This document shows, one piece after another, positions 9,431-21,920 of a stretch of 64,000 bases of DNA. The notes under the pieces were generated by a model that was not told where the DNA came from, made no database searches, and worked only from the letters and a program-made list of their open reading frames with translations. The stretch is taken from assembly GCA_963924555.1 (NCBI GenBank), contig OZ004598.1, positions 558,001 to 622,000 of the forward strand. Direction: 5' to 3'. Both the position numbers and the translations under genes were made by a program. The stretch comes from Crambe crambe. Its lineage: Eukaryota > Porifera > Demospongiae > Poecilosclerida > Crambeidae. Every line of letters begins with the position of its first letter. The stretch's first letter is position 1.

Positions 9431-11820
9431 ATGCAAAAGAAAGCATCTAGGTTTTATCAGTATGGCTGTGTTGTTCCATTCGAGGAGGACAGCACTCACG
9501 AGTTTAAGGCCCACAAAAACTTCTGCGTAGAAGATCTTCCGAAATGGGCATTTATCAAAGGAACGATGCGCAGATCTCGCAAACCAGTATCAAGGTTAAT
9601 AAATATCTGCTGGACATTGCTTGATATGTTATACATTGCTTGATAATATGTACTATAGGGCTCTGAATGGATTTTTGAACACAGGGGTTGGAGGTGTAGT
9701 TTATTTAGGAATTCTGGATTGTGGAGTTGTTAAAGGTCTTCAGCTAACAGATCATCAGGTCAGGTTGTTAAATCATTGTTCCAAGTCAAGGTATCAGGCC
9801 CCCTGGGCATCTTTCAAATTGCTCCCTTTGGTGTTTCCACTTGATTAATAGTATGTGTGTTGTTTATGCAGAAGGATCATGTTAAACTTGCCTTAGGCGA
9901 TCTGATGAGACGATATCAACCAGTAGTCAGGAAAACCCAATACAAGGTTGTAAAATACTTATTTTAAAGTTTGTATTATATCATCATTATTATTATTAGA
10001 TTGAGTTTGTCCCTGTAATTAGTGAAGGTGCAGCTGGTGTGCAACTCAATGACAGGTATAAAGGGTGGGGGGAGGTACTATTTGAGTCAATGATACTGTA
10101 GTGCACAATTATACAGTCACAACTTTGCTCACCGTTGACAAAACTAAAATGGATACTGGTATATACATATGATAATACCTCATGAACTGAGTGAATCTGT
10201 GACTTGTTGATTTACACTGTGGTGGAATAATTGACTGTCACTGTGGTGTGTTGATTCCCATAGTGGGTACTTGAGCAGTGGTCCCAGTAGTCCTGCCTCC
10301 TCAGACAAATCTCCCCCTTCAAAGGAACGGAAGTCTCATAAGTTGAGGTGCCCTTCCTTCTGCTGGTGTGATCTTAAAGCGTCATCTCTTCAGATGGAAG
10401 TATGCTGTGTTAGTTATTGTTGTTCAGATAGTAATAAGAGGTTCCAGTGGAGCCTCCGAGTAAAGGAGACCTACTACTGTAGAGAAGGTTGTCCTTTTCT
10501 CAGAGGTGATAGGGGCTCAAAGGTTAGGAGGTTGTCCTCTTCTTGGAGGGTCCTTTATCGGAGGTTCCACTGTGTACCCATTTCCTTATAGTGGTTACAC
10601 ATTATTAGTGACCAGTTTATTCTTTTCTGTACACAAGAAAGACAGATAATGTAGTCCGAGAGAGACAGGCAGAGGGTGAATTAGCCCCTGAAACACTTTT
10701 TGGTGTGGCAGCTGATTTAAAGTGGGTTTTTGTGGTCTTGTAAACCCATGGTTCCAGCTGCATCTTCAGGCAGCTAGCTAGTTACAACAATAATTATTGT
10801 AATGAGGTGAGGACACCTCTTTTACTGAGTCACAAACAAGGGGAGCATGGTAAATGATGTATCAGTACTTCCCTCACTGAGAGTGGCTAATCCCCCTAGT
10901 TTTGGATGGTGTGGGCTTGCTCTGGAAAAAATTTTTTTCATACATTCATCCCTTTGGCTGGCTCTCACCACAGTAGCTATAAATACCCACTTAGATTTCT
11001 TGTTTTTAAGCTCTCAAGAGCTTTCCAAAAAATTCTTACTAAGGACACATCGACCACATTACTCCACCAGTTGAAGGTGGTTAGGTGGTGTAGCTCCCAC
11101 TCTTTATACTCACACATGAGTGTTTCCATGTGTTGGATTTCATCTGCATACCTTGCAGAGTTAATTAATGTCTGTAAATAACATTATCTTTGGTACCATT
11201 GGTTACTCAAAGAACTGTACTATTAGGGAGTGAAAATTCCTTCATATGTGGTGGAGATTACAGTTCATCCTTTCGTCTATCGGTCAGATTTTGATCCCAA
11301 AGTGCTCCAACTGCATCCTCTTTACGAGGATGAGGAGGAGCGTGTCTACTTCCGAGGTGCTGCTTCTCTCCACTCAGTAAGCAACTTTATCTGTGTAACA
11401 TGGATGCCAGCTAGTACCAATACACGTGCAATGGAACCCTTTTGAAATGCTATACTTTCTCATCTCTTCGTGATATAAATGGCCCCTGAAGTGAGGACTT
11501 TCAACATGTCCCTCCAATGTGTGCATGCAAGAGGTCCCACTGTGAGCTGGGTAATGTTCTCATCTCTTGCAGATGACCCATCAAGAAGTTGCTGAAATGA
11601 CGCGGAGACAAGCCAGAGACCATTTTGAGAAAGTCCTTAAGAAGTATGTCTTGTGTGTTGCTTTAGTGAGAATGCCTTTGATAGTCCAAATTGGTTATAG
11701 CCACTCTGTAGGTTCTAGATACTAAAATAGGTCCCATATATTAAATGATGCAGCTTACGGAAGAAACTGCTACATTATGAAAAGATGTTGGCTTCCAAAC
11801 ACGACTTAGATGAGATGTGA
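9431..11820 (+). CDS. Schlafen AlbA_2-domain protein, SLFNL1-like
   Basis: Eight predicted exons: 9431-9594, 9659-9758, 9872-9946, 10000-10055, 10264-10399, 11227-11376, 11573-11643, 11754-11820; 272 codons, phases consistent. The core is an AlbA_2 fold: E-x2-ST-HEFKAHKNF, the glycine-rich ALNGFLNTGVGGVVYLGILD (like FLNSGGGxLxxGVxDxG), GVVKGLQL, then IEFVPVISEG and IPSYVVEITVHP strands and YFRGAASLHSMT. This order matches Schlafen-like protein 1. There is no helicase part. AlbA_2 domains bind nucleic acids and some Schlafens cleave tRNA; which applies here is unknown. Exon 5 is Ser/Pro-rich and its 3' end is the least certain junction. Intron 5 contains a dispersed repeat. Confidence 0.65.
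10441..10575 (+). repeat. Dispersed GAGGTTGTCCTCTT-type repeat (copy 1)
   Basis: The stretch alternates GAGGTT or GGAGG with TTGTCCTTTT and CCTC motifs, for example AGGAGGTTGTCCTCTTCTTG. It resembles longer copies near 54586-54760 (opposite orientation) and 62209-62440. Confidence 0.5.
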
Positions 11821-12062
11821 ACAGTCTGACTCTGTATACAATGCACCAATTTTTATTCAATAATTTTGTGTACCTACAGGGAAATAACTTTTTCCTGAAA
11901 TGAGTGGAACAATATTTAATACACTGTGCTTCTTCAAGCTTATACACTTGTTTCTTTCTTGCCAATAAATAACTATAATATACAAAACACTATCACATGA
12001 AAAGGATCGATCTAGGTAGGATAAACAGCTGTTTACTTGTGGATAGTTATGATACTGTGCTT
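11821..12062. other. Convergent intergenic region, SLFNL1-like / UQCRFS1
   Basis: The 242-bp AT-rich 3' flank of two convergent genes has AATAAATAA near 11964 that could end the plus-strand transcript. I see no other feature. Confidence 0.4.
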
Positions 12063-12933
12063 TCAGCCTACTACCAAAAGTTCGTCGGTTTGAAACTCGT
12101 ATTTTGGCACTTCCAGATTGGCAGGGGCTGGCCCTTTTCGGATCCTTCCCGAGGCATCGTAATGAGACCCGTGACAGGGACAGAAGTACCCACCGTATTC
12201 ACCAGCATGTGAAATGGGGACACAACCAAGGTGGGTACACACACCAATCAGAACAAGCCATTCTGGTCTGGTCACACGGGCATGGTCATGTTCTGGGTGC
12301 CGTAGAGTAGCAATATCTGTATCCCGAACGAGGTCAATCTCATCTTGGGATCGATGTCTAACGAACAGGGGTTTACCCTGCCACTTAAAAATGGCATTCT
12401 TCCCTTCCGGTATCTTTTCCAACTCTACCTCTATCTTGGCCATAGCAAGGACATCTGCAGAGGCTGCCATGGTCATCACCAGATTGGTCACAATGTTCTT
12501 AACACCATGGGCAGTGACTACTCCCCCTGCTCCCAGAATGAGGTAAGTAGCAGCACGTCGACCTGTGCTATCTGAATTCTTGGAAGCTTCCTTTGTGCTA
12601 TCACGTCTGTAAGCATCAAAATCTGGGTAACTGAGATCAGTGTGACCACATCGAGCTGGGATTCTCGCTGCAAGAGAAAATAGTATTATGGTGAGCTTTA
12701 AATAGAATAAATACCGCAGTAATTGGCATCGACTTACGTAGAAGTCTCACACTGTTGGTTATAGGTCCCCATGGTAGTAAAGACCTCTCTGTAGTCCGTT
12801 CAGGAAGGGGGGCAGGCTTGGACGAGACAGTAACAGGTACGAAGTTATTAGAGCTCACAGGCCCGCAACCCAATACGTTCGTTCCACGCAAGAAATTTGA
12901 CAGGGATCGGGAGATAGTTCTCGTCGAATACAT
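12063..12933 (-). CDS. UQCRFS1: Cytochrome bc1 complex Rieske iron-sulfur subunit
   Basis: Two exons (12738-12933 and 12063-12667) encode 266 residues; the human precursor has 274. The start is [17 protein letters not shown], an Arg/Ser-rich presequence without early acidic residues. The membrane anchor region is [21 protein letters not shown], and the hinge is [17 protein letters not shown]. Both [2Fe-2S] cluster motifs are intact: CTHLGC and CPCHGSH, followed by [19 protein letters not shown]. It transfers electrons from ubiquinol to cytochrome c1 in complex III of the inner mitochondrial membrane. Upstream reading continues open without an ATG, so this start is the first possible one. Head-to-head with ZC3H3. 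Confidence 0.96.
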
Positions 12934-13113
12934 GCCTATCCTTGTTCCTAACCACCTCCTCTCTCCTTCACAAGTAAGTTCCTCTACAATGTCCAAACAA
13001 GAAGGTCAGAGGTCAGCTAGCTATGACCGTAAATCGTAAAAGGAAAATTTTCTAATTAAGCAGATCTAGTTTAAGAAAATTTGAAATATTTTGCAATGAT
13101 GTTACCAAGGACC
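12934..13113. promoter_or_regulatory. Bidirectional promoter region, UQCRFS1 / ZC3H3
   Basis: 180 bp between the divergent start codons. No TATA box is obvious. The role is inferred from position only. Confidence 0.5.
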
Positions 13114-16100
13114 ATGACAGCAAAAAGCGATAGGAGTCTCTTGGAAGAAGTACAGTATCTTACTAGTGAGTTTATCTTTCTCTTAACCTCAACTTTGCTT
13201 CACCAATGCATTTTCACTACAGAATTGATAGAGTCACACAGGCAGCCCAAGGCTAAGGTTGTGGGTCAACAGTTCAGTAATAGCAGCAGCAAGCAGTATG
13301 GGAAGAAAGCCAAATACAAGTGGAACCCTAACACGTAAGAGAAATATCTTTCAGCAATTTATAGAGCTAGAAAAGGGTGACATAGTTTAAGGGTGCAGGC
13401 ACACTCCGCCCATGCATGGTTGCTAGGGAAAATTAACTTAAAAACTATTCATGATAGAAATTTCTAACTTGCACCACGTTATTAAGTATCAGAATAGTAC
13501 TACATACACAAAAAATAAAGGAGGACCAATCAAAATGACTGATATTACGACTGATTTCATTCTCAAGGTAAACTGCGTTGCATCTCAATGACTGATTTTT
13601 GATATACAGCTTCTTATACTTATTGCCATAAAAGTTACATTTAGTTTTTATCTATTCACATTCTACTTTTCAATTTATCCATATAAGATCTAGTGTCCTG
13701 CACATTCTGTACTAGCTATAAACTAAACCAAAATGTAACTTTTTAGACCTTCCCATGCATAGTTCCTGAGTTGCAATGACTTGTTCATTGATTTTATATG
13801 TGCCAAAGCAGCAGTTTACTATCTGTTATTTTAGCGCGGTAGTGTTTGTGGTTAATTAGTGCCTGTACTAGCGCATACTGTAGATTTCAGGATGGTTGTC
13901 AGTAAGGAATGAGAAATAGGTAGTGGCTTACAAGGACCCAAGAAACCTGATCCTTTCATGTCCTATACAATCCATGCAGTTGTGTAAACCATATGACAAA
14001 TTGTATCCACCTATTCCCCTAACCTTCCTGACAACCAACCTGTAATGGACAGTACTATGTGCCACCATTCTTAAGAAAGTGACTTAATGTTATGGTGACT
14101 AGGTCAAGACCCTCCACCACACAAAGGCATCACAAAGCTAGAAACAAGGTCTACAAACCATCAATGAAAGCACAACCACCACGTCCCAAAGCAAAGTCTC
14201 CTTCCTCTGTTCATTCAGCTCCACAACACAATGGCTCTCCCAGTAGACCTGTAACCTACTTACCACCAGTAAAAATCAAAGCAGAACCATTCAGTCCCCC
14301 TCCTCCTTCTTCTTCAGCCTTATCTGTCCCCTGGGCCCCGCCTGTATTTATAAAGACCGAACCTACGTCTTCATTCCAATATGACATCTCTTCTGAAACT
14401 CTAGCACATACAAGAACCATCAAGATAAATAAAGAGAATCCCCAACTATCTCAAAGGAACAAGCTTTTGAGACAGGAACTTGAAACTTATAGAAACTCTG
14501 ATAATTCTTCTCAAGCAAATAATGACCATTACCAACCTCACAGGTCAATAGTCGTACAGAAGTCAAGAACTTCCTCAGATTCTCTTCGTATTGTTATTGA
14601 GAACCAGTCACATGATTCCAGAGGGAATACAGGTTCTCATCGTACTGTCATTGATAACAGATCACGTGACCCAGGGGAACCCACGAGTGTGCAGGGTCCT
14701 CAGAATGCTGGCATATCTGGAGAAGGTTTGAATGTAAAGCAAGAGCCTAAGTCAAAACCCAAGAGAAGGCAAAGTGGAAAAAGAGGAAGAAAGAAAACCA
14801 AAATGTAAGGCAAACTTCCAAGCTGGTATAACTGAATGTGTGGCCAAGGTTCTATTTATGATCCCCCCTCTATCGTTAGACATGACTTGACAACCAACTC
14901 TCCTTTTGCAGTAAATTATCACTTTCATCGTTTGAGATTGTGTTTGCCGGTTGCTAATCATTTTTTTTATTGACAATCATTAGGAATCCAAACCCACCCC
15001 CTAAAGGTCACTACTTCCCTAAAAGGAAGCAACTCAAATGGCGAAGAAAATCGTCGTCTTCTCTCCCACTCCTTCCTCCCCAAGTTCCCCTCCTTTCATC
15101 CACTCCCACACCACCCTTTTTTCCTGCTGCACCCCCTCACCAATCTCTTCTCCCTCCTCCTCCTCTCTTCCCTCCCACTACCTCTCTCCTTACTGCAACC
15201 AACCCTCATCTCATGCCTTTGCCCCCTCATCTTCATCAAACAGCCACACCCCTCCTATCTCAGGTACTATCCACACCCCCTTACATATAACCACACTCCC
15301 AATCATCTCACTCCCCTCTCAGGTTGCACCCTTCTCCAGTACTAGATTGCCTAGTGGTGGTCCTGTTCGACCAGCATCTCGTCACAGAAAGAGGTCAACC
15401 ACTAATATTTTTAACCTCATCTGTAGCATATTCTCTTTGTAGAGCATGCATTTATGCTTGAGATAATACACCTATGCTGTCATGTGACATCCACCTGTAT
15501 GTATGTAGTGGCTAGTCAAGGTCATTATGACAACATATCGGTTGTATCATAACATAAAATGCTCTTAATTGTAGGAGGAGAAGATCTTTAAAGAAAGCTT
15601 CAGGTGGTAGACGGCGCTTTAAGAACAAAGTATGGGTCCCCCCTTGCATTGAGACCAATGAAAATGCAACCCCTTCTCACTCTGAGACTGAGACAGTCCC
15701 TACCAAGCCAGGCTCTCCAGAGAATATCCGGCCACTGGTCGGGCATGAGAAGAAAACAAAGCATGGGAACAAGCAATGGGTGGTAAATGGATTCTCTCCA
15801 GTGAAAGCTGTTGTGCAGAAGAGTCTTGGAACTAAACGAAGTCCTTATATGGTATCCATGAGTGGACGGCACTATGCTATGGATCCCTCCAGAAAGAGGT
15901 TGAAGAGACTCTCCTCATCACTGCAGGCAGCGACCAATTTGAGTCCTGTGGTTAGTAGGTACTTGGGAAAGGCAAGAGACACTTATGCCAAGAGACTAAT
16001 GGCAAGGTATGTCTTACAGTACTATGAGGTAAAGGATCTTCAATATTAATACTCTTTCGTTAGGTATTTACGGTAAAGGGTTTTTATATTTTAATTTGGT

Positions 16101-18057
16101 AAAGGGTCTCTATCACCTTTAGTGCATGCATGCGCATGGGTAGTTACCATTATTACAAGGAGGGGGCAGTCCATAGAGTTTTCCACCACCACCTTATCAT
16201 TTCATTTATTTTCAGTCGAGTGATAAGGAAGAGCAAAGCTTATGTGTGGCATGCAAAGATGAAAAACAAATCAAAACAGTATTGTCTCTTCTTCAATCGT
16301 TTGGGTGAGTTGTGCAGTGATTTATCACTGTAGATGTCTCCCAGTCTATAATATGTAGGTAAGTGTAACAGAGGGAAGGACTGTCCATACATACATGATC
16401 CTGAAAGAGTTGCTGTCTGCACAAAGTGAGTGAGAACTAGCTGTCTATGTATGTACCTATGAGCACTCTCTGTCATGTGATGACGTGAACTTTCAATTCT
16501 TGTGTGTTTACTGCAGGTTTTTGCGAGGCAGCTGTGACCAGACTGATGGCAAGTGTCCTTTCTCCCACAAAATCAGTAAGGAAAAGGTGAGAAATAGGAG
16601 GGAAGTTATGCTTGCACTTAAAGAATGAAACCAGGTTATCCTGATGTAACCGTAACATGGGCACTGAAAGTCTTTGAGTAAGTGCTAGCACAATGGTGTG
16701 AAATTAGCCAGTATCATTATCTTGACCTGATGTACTGATAAGTATGCTTACAAGTGTAGTCGGTAAGCTCCAGATGTCCATGTGGTATCACACACACTTG
16801 GAGAATAGACCTTATGTATCTGTACTTTTAAAGCACTTGGTGAGAAACATTTATGGCTGCTGTTGCCTGCATGTTATTATGTGCAGGCAACACGCTTGAC
16901 TGTTGGAGTCACATGATTGATGAGGATGTGATGACTATAGTGTGCATGCATGTACAGGTAGTATATCACATTCCCTGTACAGATCTTGATGAGTTTTATA
17001 GGCTAATTTTCAGGTCACATGCTGTAAAAACAATGAAAAGAGCAGACACACCCACTAAGAGACAGTGAAATGAGGCCACCCCTATAATATCAAGCCACTT
17101 AAAAATGTCTCATCTATGTGTGGAATTTCAATCTACCACTACCCCTCTAATCATAGTGACTTCACTTGTATATTGCAATGCATGGCTATTTTTAATGTGT
17201 ACAGATGCCAGTTTGTTCGTTCTTCTTGCGAGGGATTTGTACCAAGGATGACTGTCCGTACCTGCACGTCAGTGTTGGAACAAGTGCTGAGGTCTGCCCT
17301 GACTTTATCAAAGGTTATTGCTCCCTAGGAGAAAAGGTAACATCATGGTATACAGTGGAACCTAATCTAATCAGGACTAGCAGCCGGTCACATCTAATCA
17401 GGACAAGCCCTAGCCCTAATTAGGACATGGTCACATCTAATCAGGACAAGCTAATTAGGACATGGTCACATCTAATCAGGACAAGCCCCAGCCCTAATTA
17501 GGACATGGTCACATCTAATCAGGACACTTTTCTTGATCCCAACAGTGTCCTCATATTGAGAGATTACCACTATGATTGAATCATTTGAGGTTCACATTCA
17601 GTCTAGTATGAAGTACTCTTTTCTTCTTTTTCTAGTGCACACTGCAGCATATTCGAGACTGCCCAAAGTTCTTCCTCACTGGTACCTGTCCAGAGGGTTC
17701 AAAGTGCAAACTCAGACACAAAAAAAGAATGAGGAAATTGCAGAGAACACCAGCGGTACATAAGTCAAGTTGACTGGCCAGGAAGACTTTATTGTGAAAT
17801 TCCCTTTACTGTACATGTAACTATCAATGCAGCAACGTCTTGTTTCCAAGGTGAAGGAGCCCAGTGCCTTCAAAAGAATTCGTCAAAAGCAAGAAGCTAT
17901 TGCCAGCAGACACTCTGAAAAAGGACCAGGAGGGGATAGAGGAAATGAGGATACAAAGGAAGAAGTAGAAGGAGAGGAAGAGGTGGGGTCTGTTCCTGTG
18001 CTGATAGCCAGGGAACTGGACTTCCTGTCTTTGGATATCAATGCTGGTAACCATTGA
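13114..18057 (+). CDS. ZC3H3: CCCH zinc-finger protein ZC3H3 (Smicl)
   Basis: Twelve exons: 13114-13165, 13223-13334, 14103-14804, 14984-15263, 15323-15393, 15575-16006, 16216-16304, 16359-16425, 16517-16586, 17205-17336, 17636-17755, 17833-18057; 783 codons. A short N-terminal helix (LLEEVQYLTKLIESHR) and a long basic, Pro/Ser-rich region lead to the vertebrate-like block KAYVWHAKMKNKSKQYCLFF. Five tandem CCCH fingers follow, recognisable from YCLFFNRLGKCNRGKDCPYI, VCTKFLRGSCDQTDGKCPFS, VCSFFLRGICTKDDCPYLH, VCPDFIKGYC and CPKFFLTGTCPEGSKC. ZC3H3 acts in mRNA 3'-end processing and export of polyadenylated RNA. ATG 13114 has an ACC context; 13096 is an in-frame alternative. The 3' end could instead splice from about 18048 to 18145 and stop at 18167. 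Confidence 0.9.
17358..17524. repeat. Minisatellite TCTAATCAGGACAAGC / TAATTAGGACATGGTCACA
   Basis: Four to five imperfect units in ZC3H3 intron 10 alternate CACATCTAATCAGGACAAGC with CCTAATTAGGACATGGT. The run continues into a dispersed CAGGACACTTTTNNTGATCCC segment that reappears at 30991. Confidence 0.85.
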
Positions 18058-19219
18058 TTCATAATTAGTTTAGTCAACTGATAGCAGTAGTATTATATGG
18101 ATAGGTATAAGCATTGTAAATAAACCTTCATCCATCCCCCCCAGCTCCAGACTTTATCCCTTTATGATGGACACCACTAATGGATAAGCAACAACCACTA
18201 CATCATTTCCAGAAGTACATTATTATACAGAACATAAATCAGTCACTGTCCATATTGCCATGTCATGTCGACGTCAGACAATGTCATTGTAAATCCGTGA
18301 CGCATGCGCAAAGAGTAAGATCGTCACATCAAAAAGGGCATGCGTATTCAAACTAATCAACAAAAATGGGTGTGGTCACCAAAAGGCATACCATGCATGC
18401 AAGTGCATGACCGCAAAGTCCCACCATAGACTATAGCGGTTCCAGAATGGACTGGAAATGATTAATTACATCCGCCTTGCGGTGTTCCGTATATTTATGG
18501 TAATACTTACCGGATATTGTATGTATTCTGGGCGGCTGTTTCCATCAATTAATTAACTGTCTAGTGAATTTCTACAACCAAATATGTACCCAAAATGGAT
18601 AAAAACAATACCATGCAACACTGCAAACTTTATATGAACTGCTTATATTACAGTATGAGCTGGATTGGTTAAACTTGGTCCTAGAAAATTACACAAAGCA
18701 GGTATACTATTTGACAAAGAAAGGTGTAGTAGTTAGTAACAATGTAGTAGAAAGTTGATATGTATCTTTTAAAACAATTTACTAACATGTACTTCAAGTC
18801 CTCAACCACATTAACTATGGATGATAGAACTACTGTCTTCAGGAGATAAAATTACACAAAGCAATTTTAACTGCTAGAGCACACTTTAACTCGAGTTTTG
18901 CTATGACAATAATCCCAAGGTCTTGGCATCTTGTAGTATAGTCTCTCTGGCAGAGTTCAGCCTCTTCATAGCCACTTACAAGCTTGTATGTACGGTTAAC
19001 CTAGCTAGCTAGCTGGAGATACAGCCGCAGCGCGCGCAATAGGCGCAACACGGATATCACACGACCGGAAGTGCTTGTTAATATTAATAATTTAGTAGGC
19101 GTTTCCAGTCCAACCTATATAGTCTATGGCCGGTCCCACCAAATCTTCGATCCGAGCTACTCCCTGTGCATGTGACAACCGCGACCTGCAAATCAGTGTA
19201 ACACTCTTAGACCAATATT
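18058..19219. other. Intergenic region ZC3H3 to ZIP transporter
   Basis: An AATAAA at 18119-18124 is a candidate poly(A) signal for ZC3H3. The central part is a possible inverted-repeat element (18424-19129). The right part has a CTAGCTAGCTAGCTGG run (about 18998) and a CpG-rich GCAGCGCGCGCAATAGGCGC block (about 19026) that may belong to the promoter of the next gene. No reading frame here looks coding. Confidence 0.45.
18424..19129. mobile_element. Possible non-autonomous inverted-repeat element
   Basis: The left end CCATAGACTATAGCGG, followed by GGACTGGAAATGATTAATTA, is mirrored at the right end by TTAGTAGGCGTTTCCAGTCC followed by TATAGTCTATGG. The repeats are imperfect over about 45 bp and enclose about 700 bp with no coding frame. 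A CCCACC sequence sits beside both ends, but a target duplication is not clear. Decayed DNA transposon or MITE is an inference. Confidence 0.35.
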
Positions 19220-21073
19220 ATGGATGTGATCAGTCGGTCACTTCTCCTAGTAGCTATTCTGTTTGTAGGCACAGTCACAGCAGTGAGAGGATCAGCACAC
19301 CATGACCATGACCATGACCATTCAACCGAGAGTGAAGAATTAGTAAGTTCGATGCCACGACTGTAGCTTAGCAACTGCAGGACTCTACTGCAGCTGCTAT
19401 TGGTGCATGGGGAGCGAAAAATTTTTGGGGGTAGCTCTAGTCCCAGGCCAGGCCAGTTGAGTGTTGTTGCAATCCTAACCTTTTGTTTGCATGCATGATG
19501 CACACACATGCAGTGCCCCATCACTGAAGATGGATTTAAGTCGGGCTACTCTGCATTGGTGGAGGATATGGGAATATTCGATCCTGAAACTGGCCAGTCC
19601 TGCAGCCTGGAGGACTCTGACCTACAAGGACAAAGTCTGAAACGTGGTATGAGGGCAGGGATCACATTATTCGGTAGCTATATTGGGGATATAAACATAG
19701 CAGACTCCATTGAGATGATACCATGTCCCAAGTATAATGCTTTTCCATTCTAACTAGCTAGCTAGTTCAGATCCCTCACAAAAACAAAACTTAAACCCAA
19801 AGTATATAGTGAATTGCAAGTTGGTTGTAGGCTTAGGTAGATTATGCTCAAGATTTCTCCAGTTATTCTATTCCACAATGCTCCAAAATGCTACCTATTA
19901 TTCCCTCAAATGCACCAATTATTCCCTTAAATGCACCAATTATTCCCACTATTATTCTTAAATAAGCTAATGATTATGCTTCCCCAGCAGTAGCAGAGCT
20001 AGATTAGCCATTGCCATAAACTAACAGCTGCATGTAGTTGTCCATAATAATGATTCAGGTCTTAGGTATTGATATAGCTAGACACTGTCACAGTGTAGCA
20101 AGAAACCACCTCAGGCAGTAGAGAGTGACAGAAGTCTTTATTTTCAGGCTTGCAGAAGCTCCAATTATGCTCAAAATATGCCCCATTATTCTGGTATTAT
20201 GCTTGATTCCAGGAAGTCCCAATTATTCCCAAAATCATGCTGGCATAATCTACCTAAGCCTATATAGTTGGTTGTCCAAATGTAACTATTGAAGAAAAGC
20301 CACACATTATTCAAGAACAGCCTCAAGTTTACACAGCTCTTTTAGATTTTTGCTACAGGCTATGTGGGTTTTAGTATTCTGAATATATGTTGCAATCTGC
20401 AGCACCCAACTTGTAACTCAAAGGCAGTAGGGGCACTGAATAGAGTGAGCAAGGAACAGCTAATGTGTACAGCAAGTTTCTTCACTTTTGCCACTGCTAG
20501 AGCTATTGCAGTTTGCAAGTTGGTTGTCAGAGTCTAAGCTGCATGGTGTGGTTGGGCAAAAGTAAACAGTGCTATTGTGAGAGCTATTCATTAGTAGTGA
20601 GACCAGACCTTCATCAAGCAGATTCTACTCTGATAAGTGACAACCAACTCAATAGAGCCTTTAAACCAAGCACTCTGTGCTCAAAGAAATCACCCAGGTC
20701 TATGTACACTGTGACTAGGTTTGTGTCAACTGTGGTAAGACCGCTGGCTTTGCAGGAGGGCAGTGCTGTAGTCAATACATGCAAAGCCTCATTAGCTAAT
20801 AACCTTCACTTAGCTCAAGTATTGTTCTGGGGTATATTTTTGGAGTCATAGAAATAATTTTTATGCACTTTTTTATGTCCCACACAACAGCTGCCTCTAA
20901 TTCTGCTCAGCTTCTGGGAGATTATGAAGTATGTGACACTTTATTCAACTTCTCCATTCGTCTTCTGGTAGGCCTGAACGCCTCCTTGGAGTGCTGTCTC
21001 AACAGCTCCCTCAACTGCTCCGAGACGGATCACGACCACGAAAGATCTGTGGACACACTCAAAGGCAAGGTTC

Positions 21074-21111
<38 letters not shown>

Positions 21112-21884
21112 TCTCAAACAACCATTGTAGAGAGGTATCTTTATATGATCCATTCTAACTAGTATCCTTATTTAGAGGTTTGTCGCTTTATCTTTATTCG
21201 GAGACTGTGAATGATCCACTACTGGTTATTCTCTTGTATATTAGATTAGTAGATCATCATGCTGCATGTATCTGTTTTGTGTGTCATGCAGCATATGGAT
21301 ATGGGACCATGATGGTGGTGGGTCTGAGCCTCCTCTCCCTCCTGGGGATCATCATCGTTCCTCTCATGACACAGAACAAACACTGTGGGCGCAGTTATGA
21401 GTATGTCAATCTCTTTATGGTCGCTCTGGGAACATCAGCCCTCTTCAACGATGCCATTCTTCATCTCATACCACATGTAGGTCAGCTAGCTTTGCGATCA
21501 ACCCTCGTAGTTGTTGATGGATGATCACATGGTCACAGAAACTAAAGCCTTAATTAATCACGAAAGTATTAAAATTGACAGCATTAGCTAAATTTATAAT
21601 TGTGCCTGGCTGTCTTATCTTCATGATTCTACAGTAGTTTGTAGAACAATTGTCAAGGATCAGGCAGGGATAGGTGGTGGCCTTGAAGTATTTGTGGCTT
21701 GGGAACAATAATCATAGCCCTATTGTTCTTAGCCACTAGCTATTCCAGAGTATCTGCCTTATGCATGACAACTGTTCTGCAAACCTGCCTTATGCATGAC
21801 AACTGTTCTGCAAACTACTGTAGTGTGGCCTGGAGCCATGGCTGTTAATACTGTGATTGCAGCCAGGTAGGTAGCCCTTTCCCC

Positions 21885-21920
<36 letters not shown>

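Noticed and set aside
10847-11181. Small coding frames in SLFNL1-like intron 5
   Set aside because: No homology, poor initiation context and no splice phase linking them to the gene.
15038-15442. Separate Ser/Pro-rich gene inside ZC3H3
   Set aside because: The region is exons 4 and 5 of ZC3H3 in another frame; splice signals and phases fit ZC3H3.
21887-21917. Poly(A) run as a SINE or retrogene tail
   Set aside because: No promoter boxes, body or target duplication could be identified upstream.
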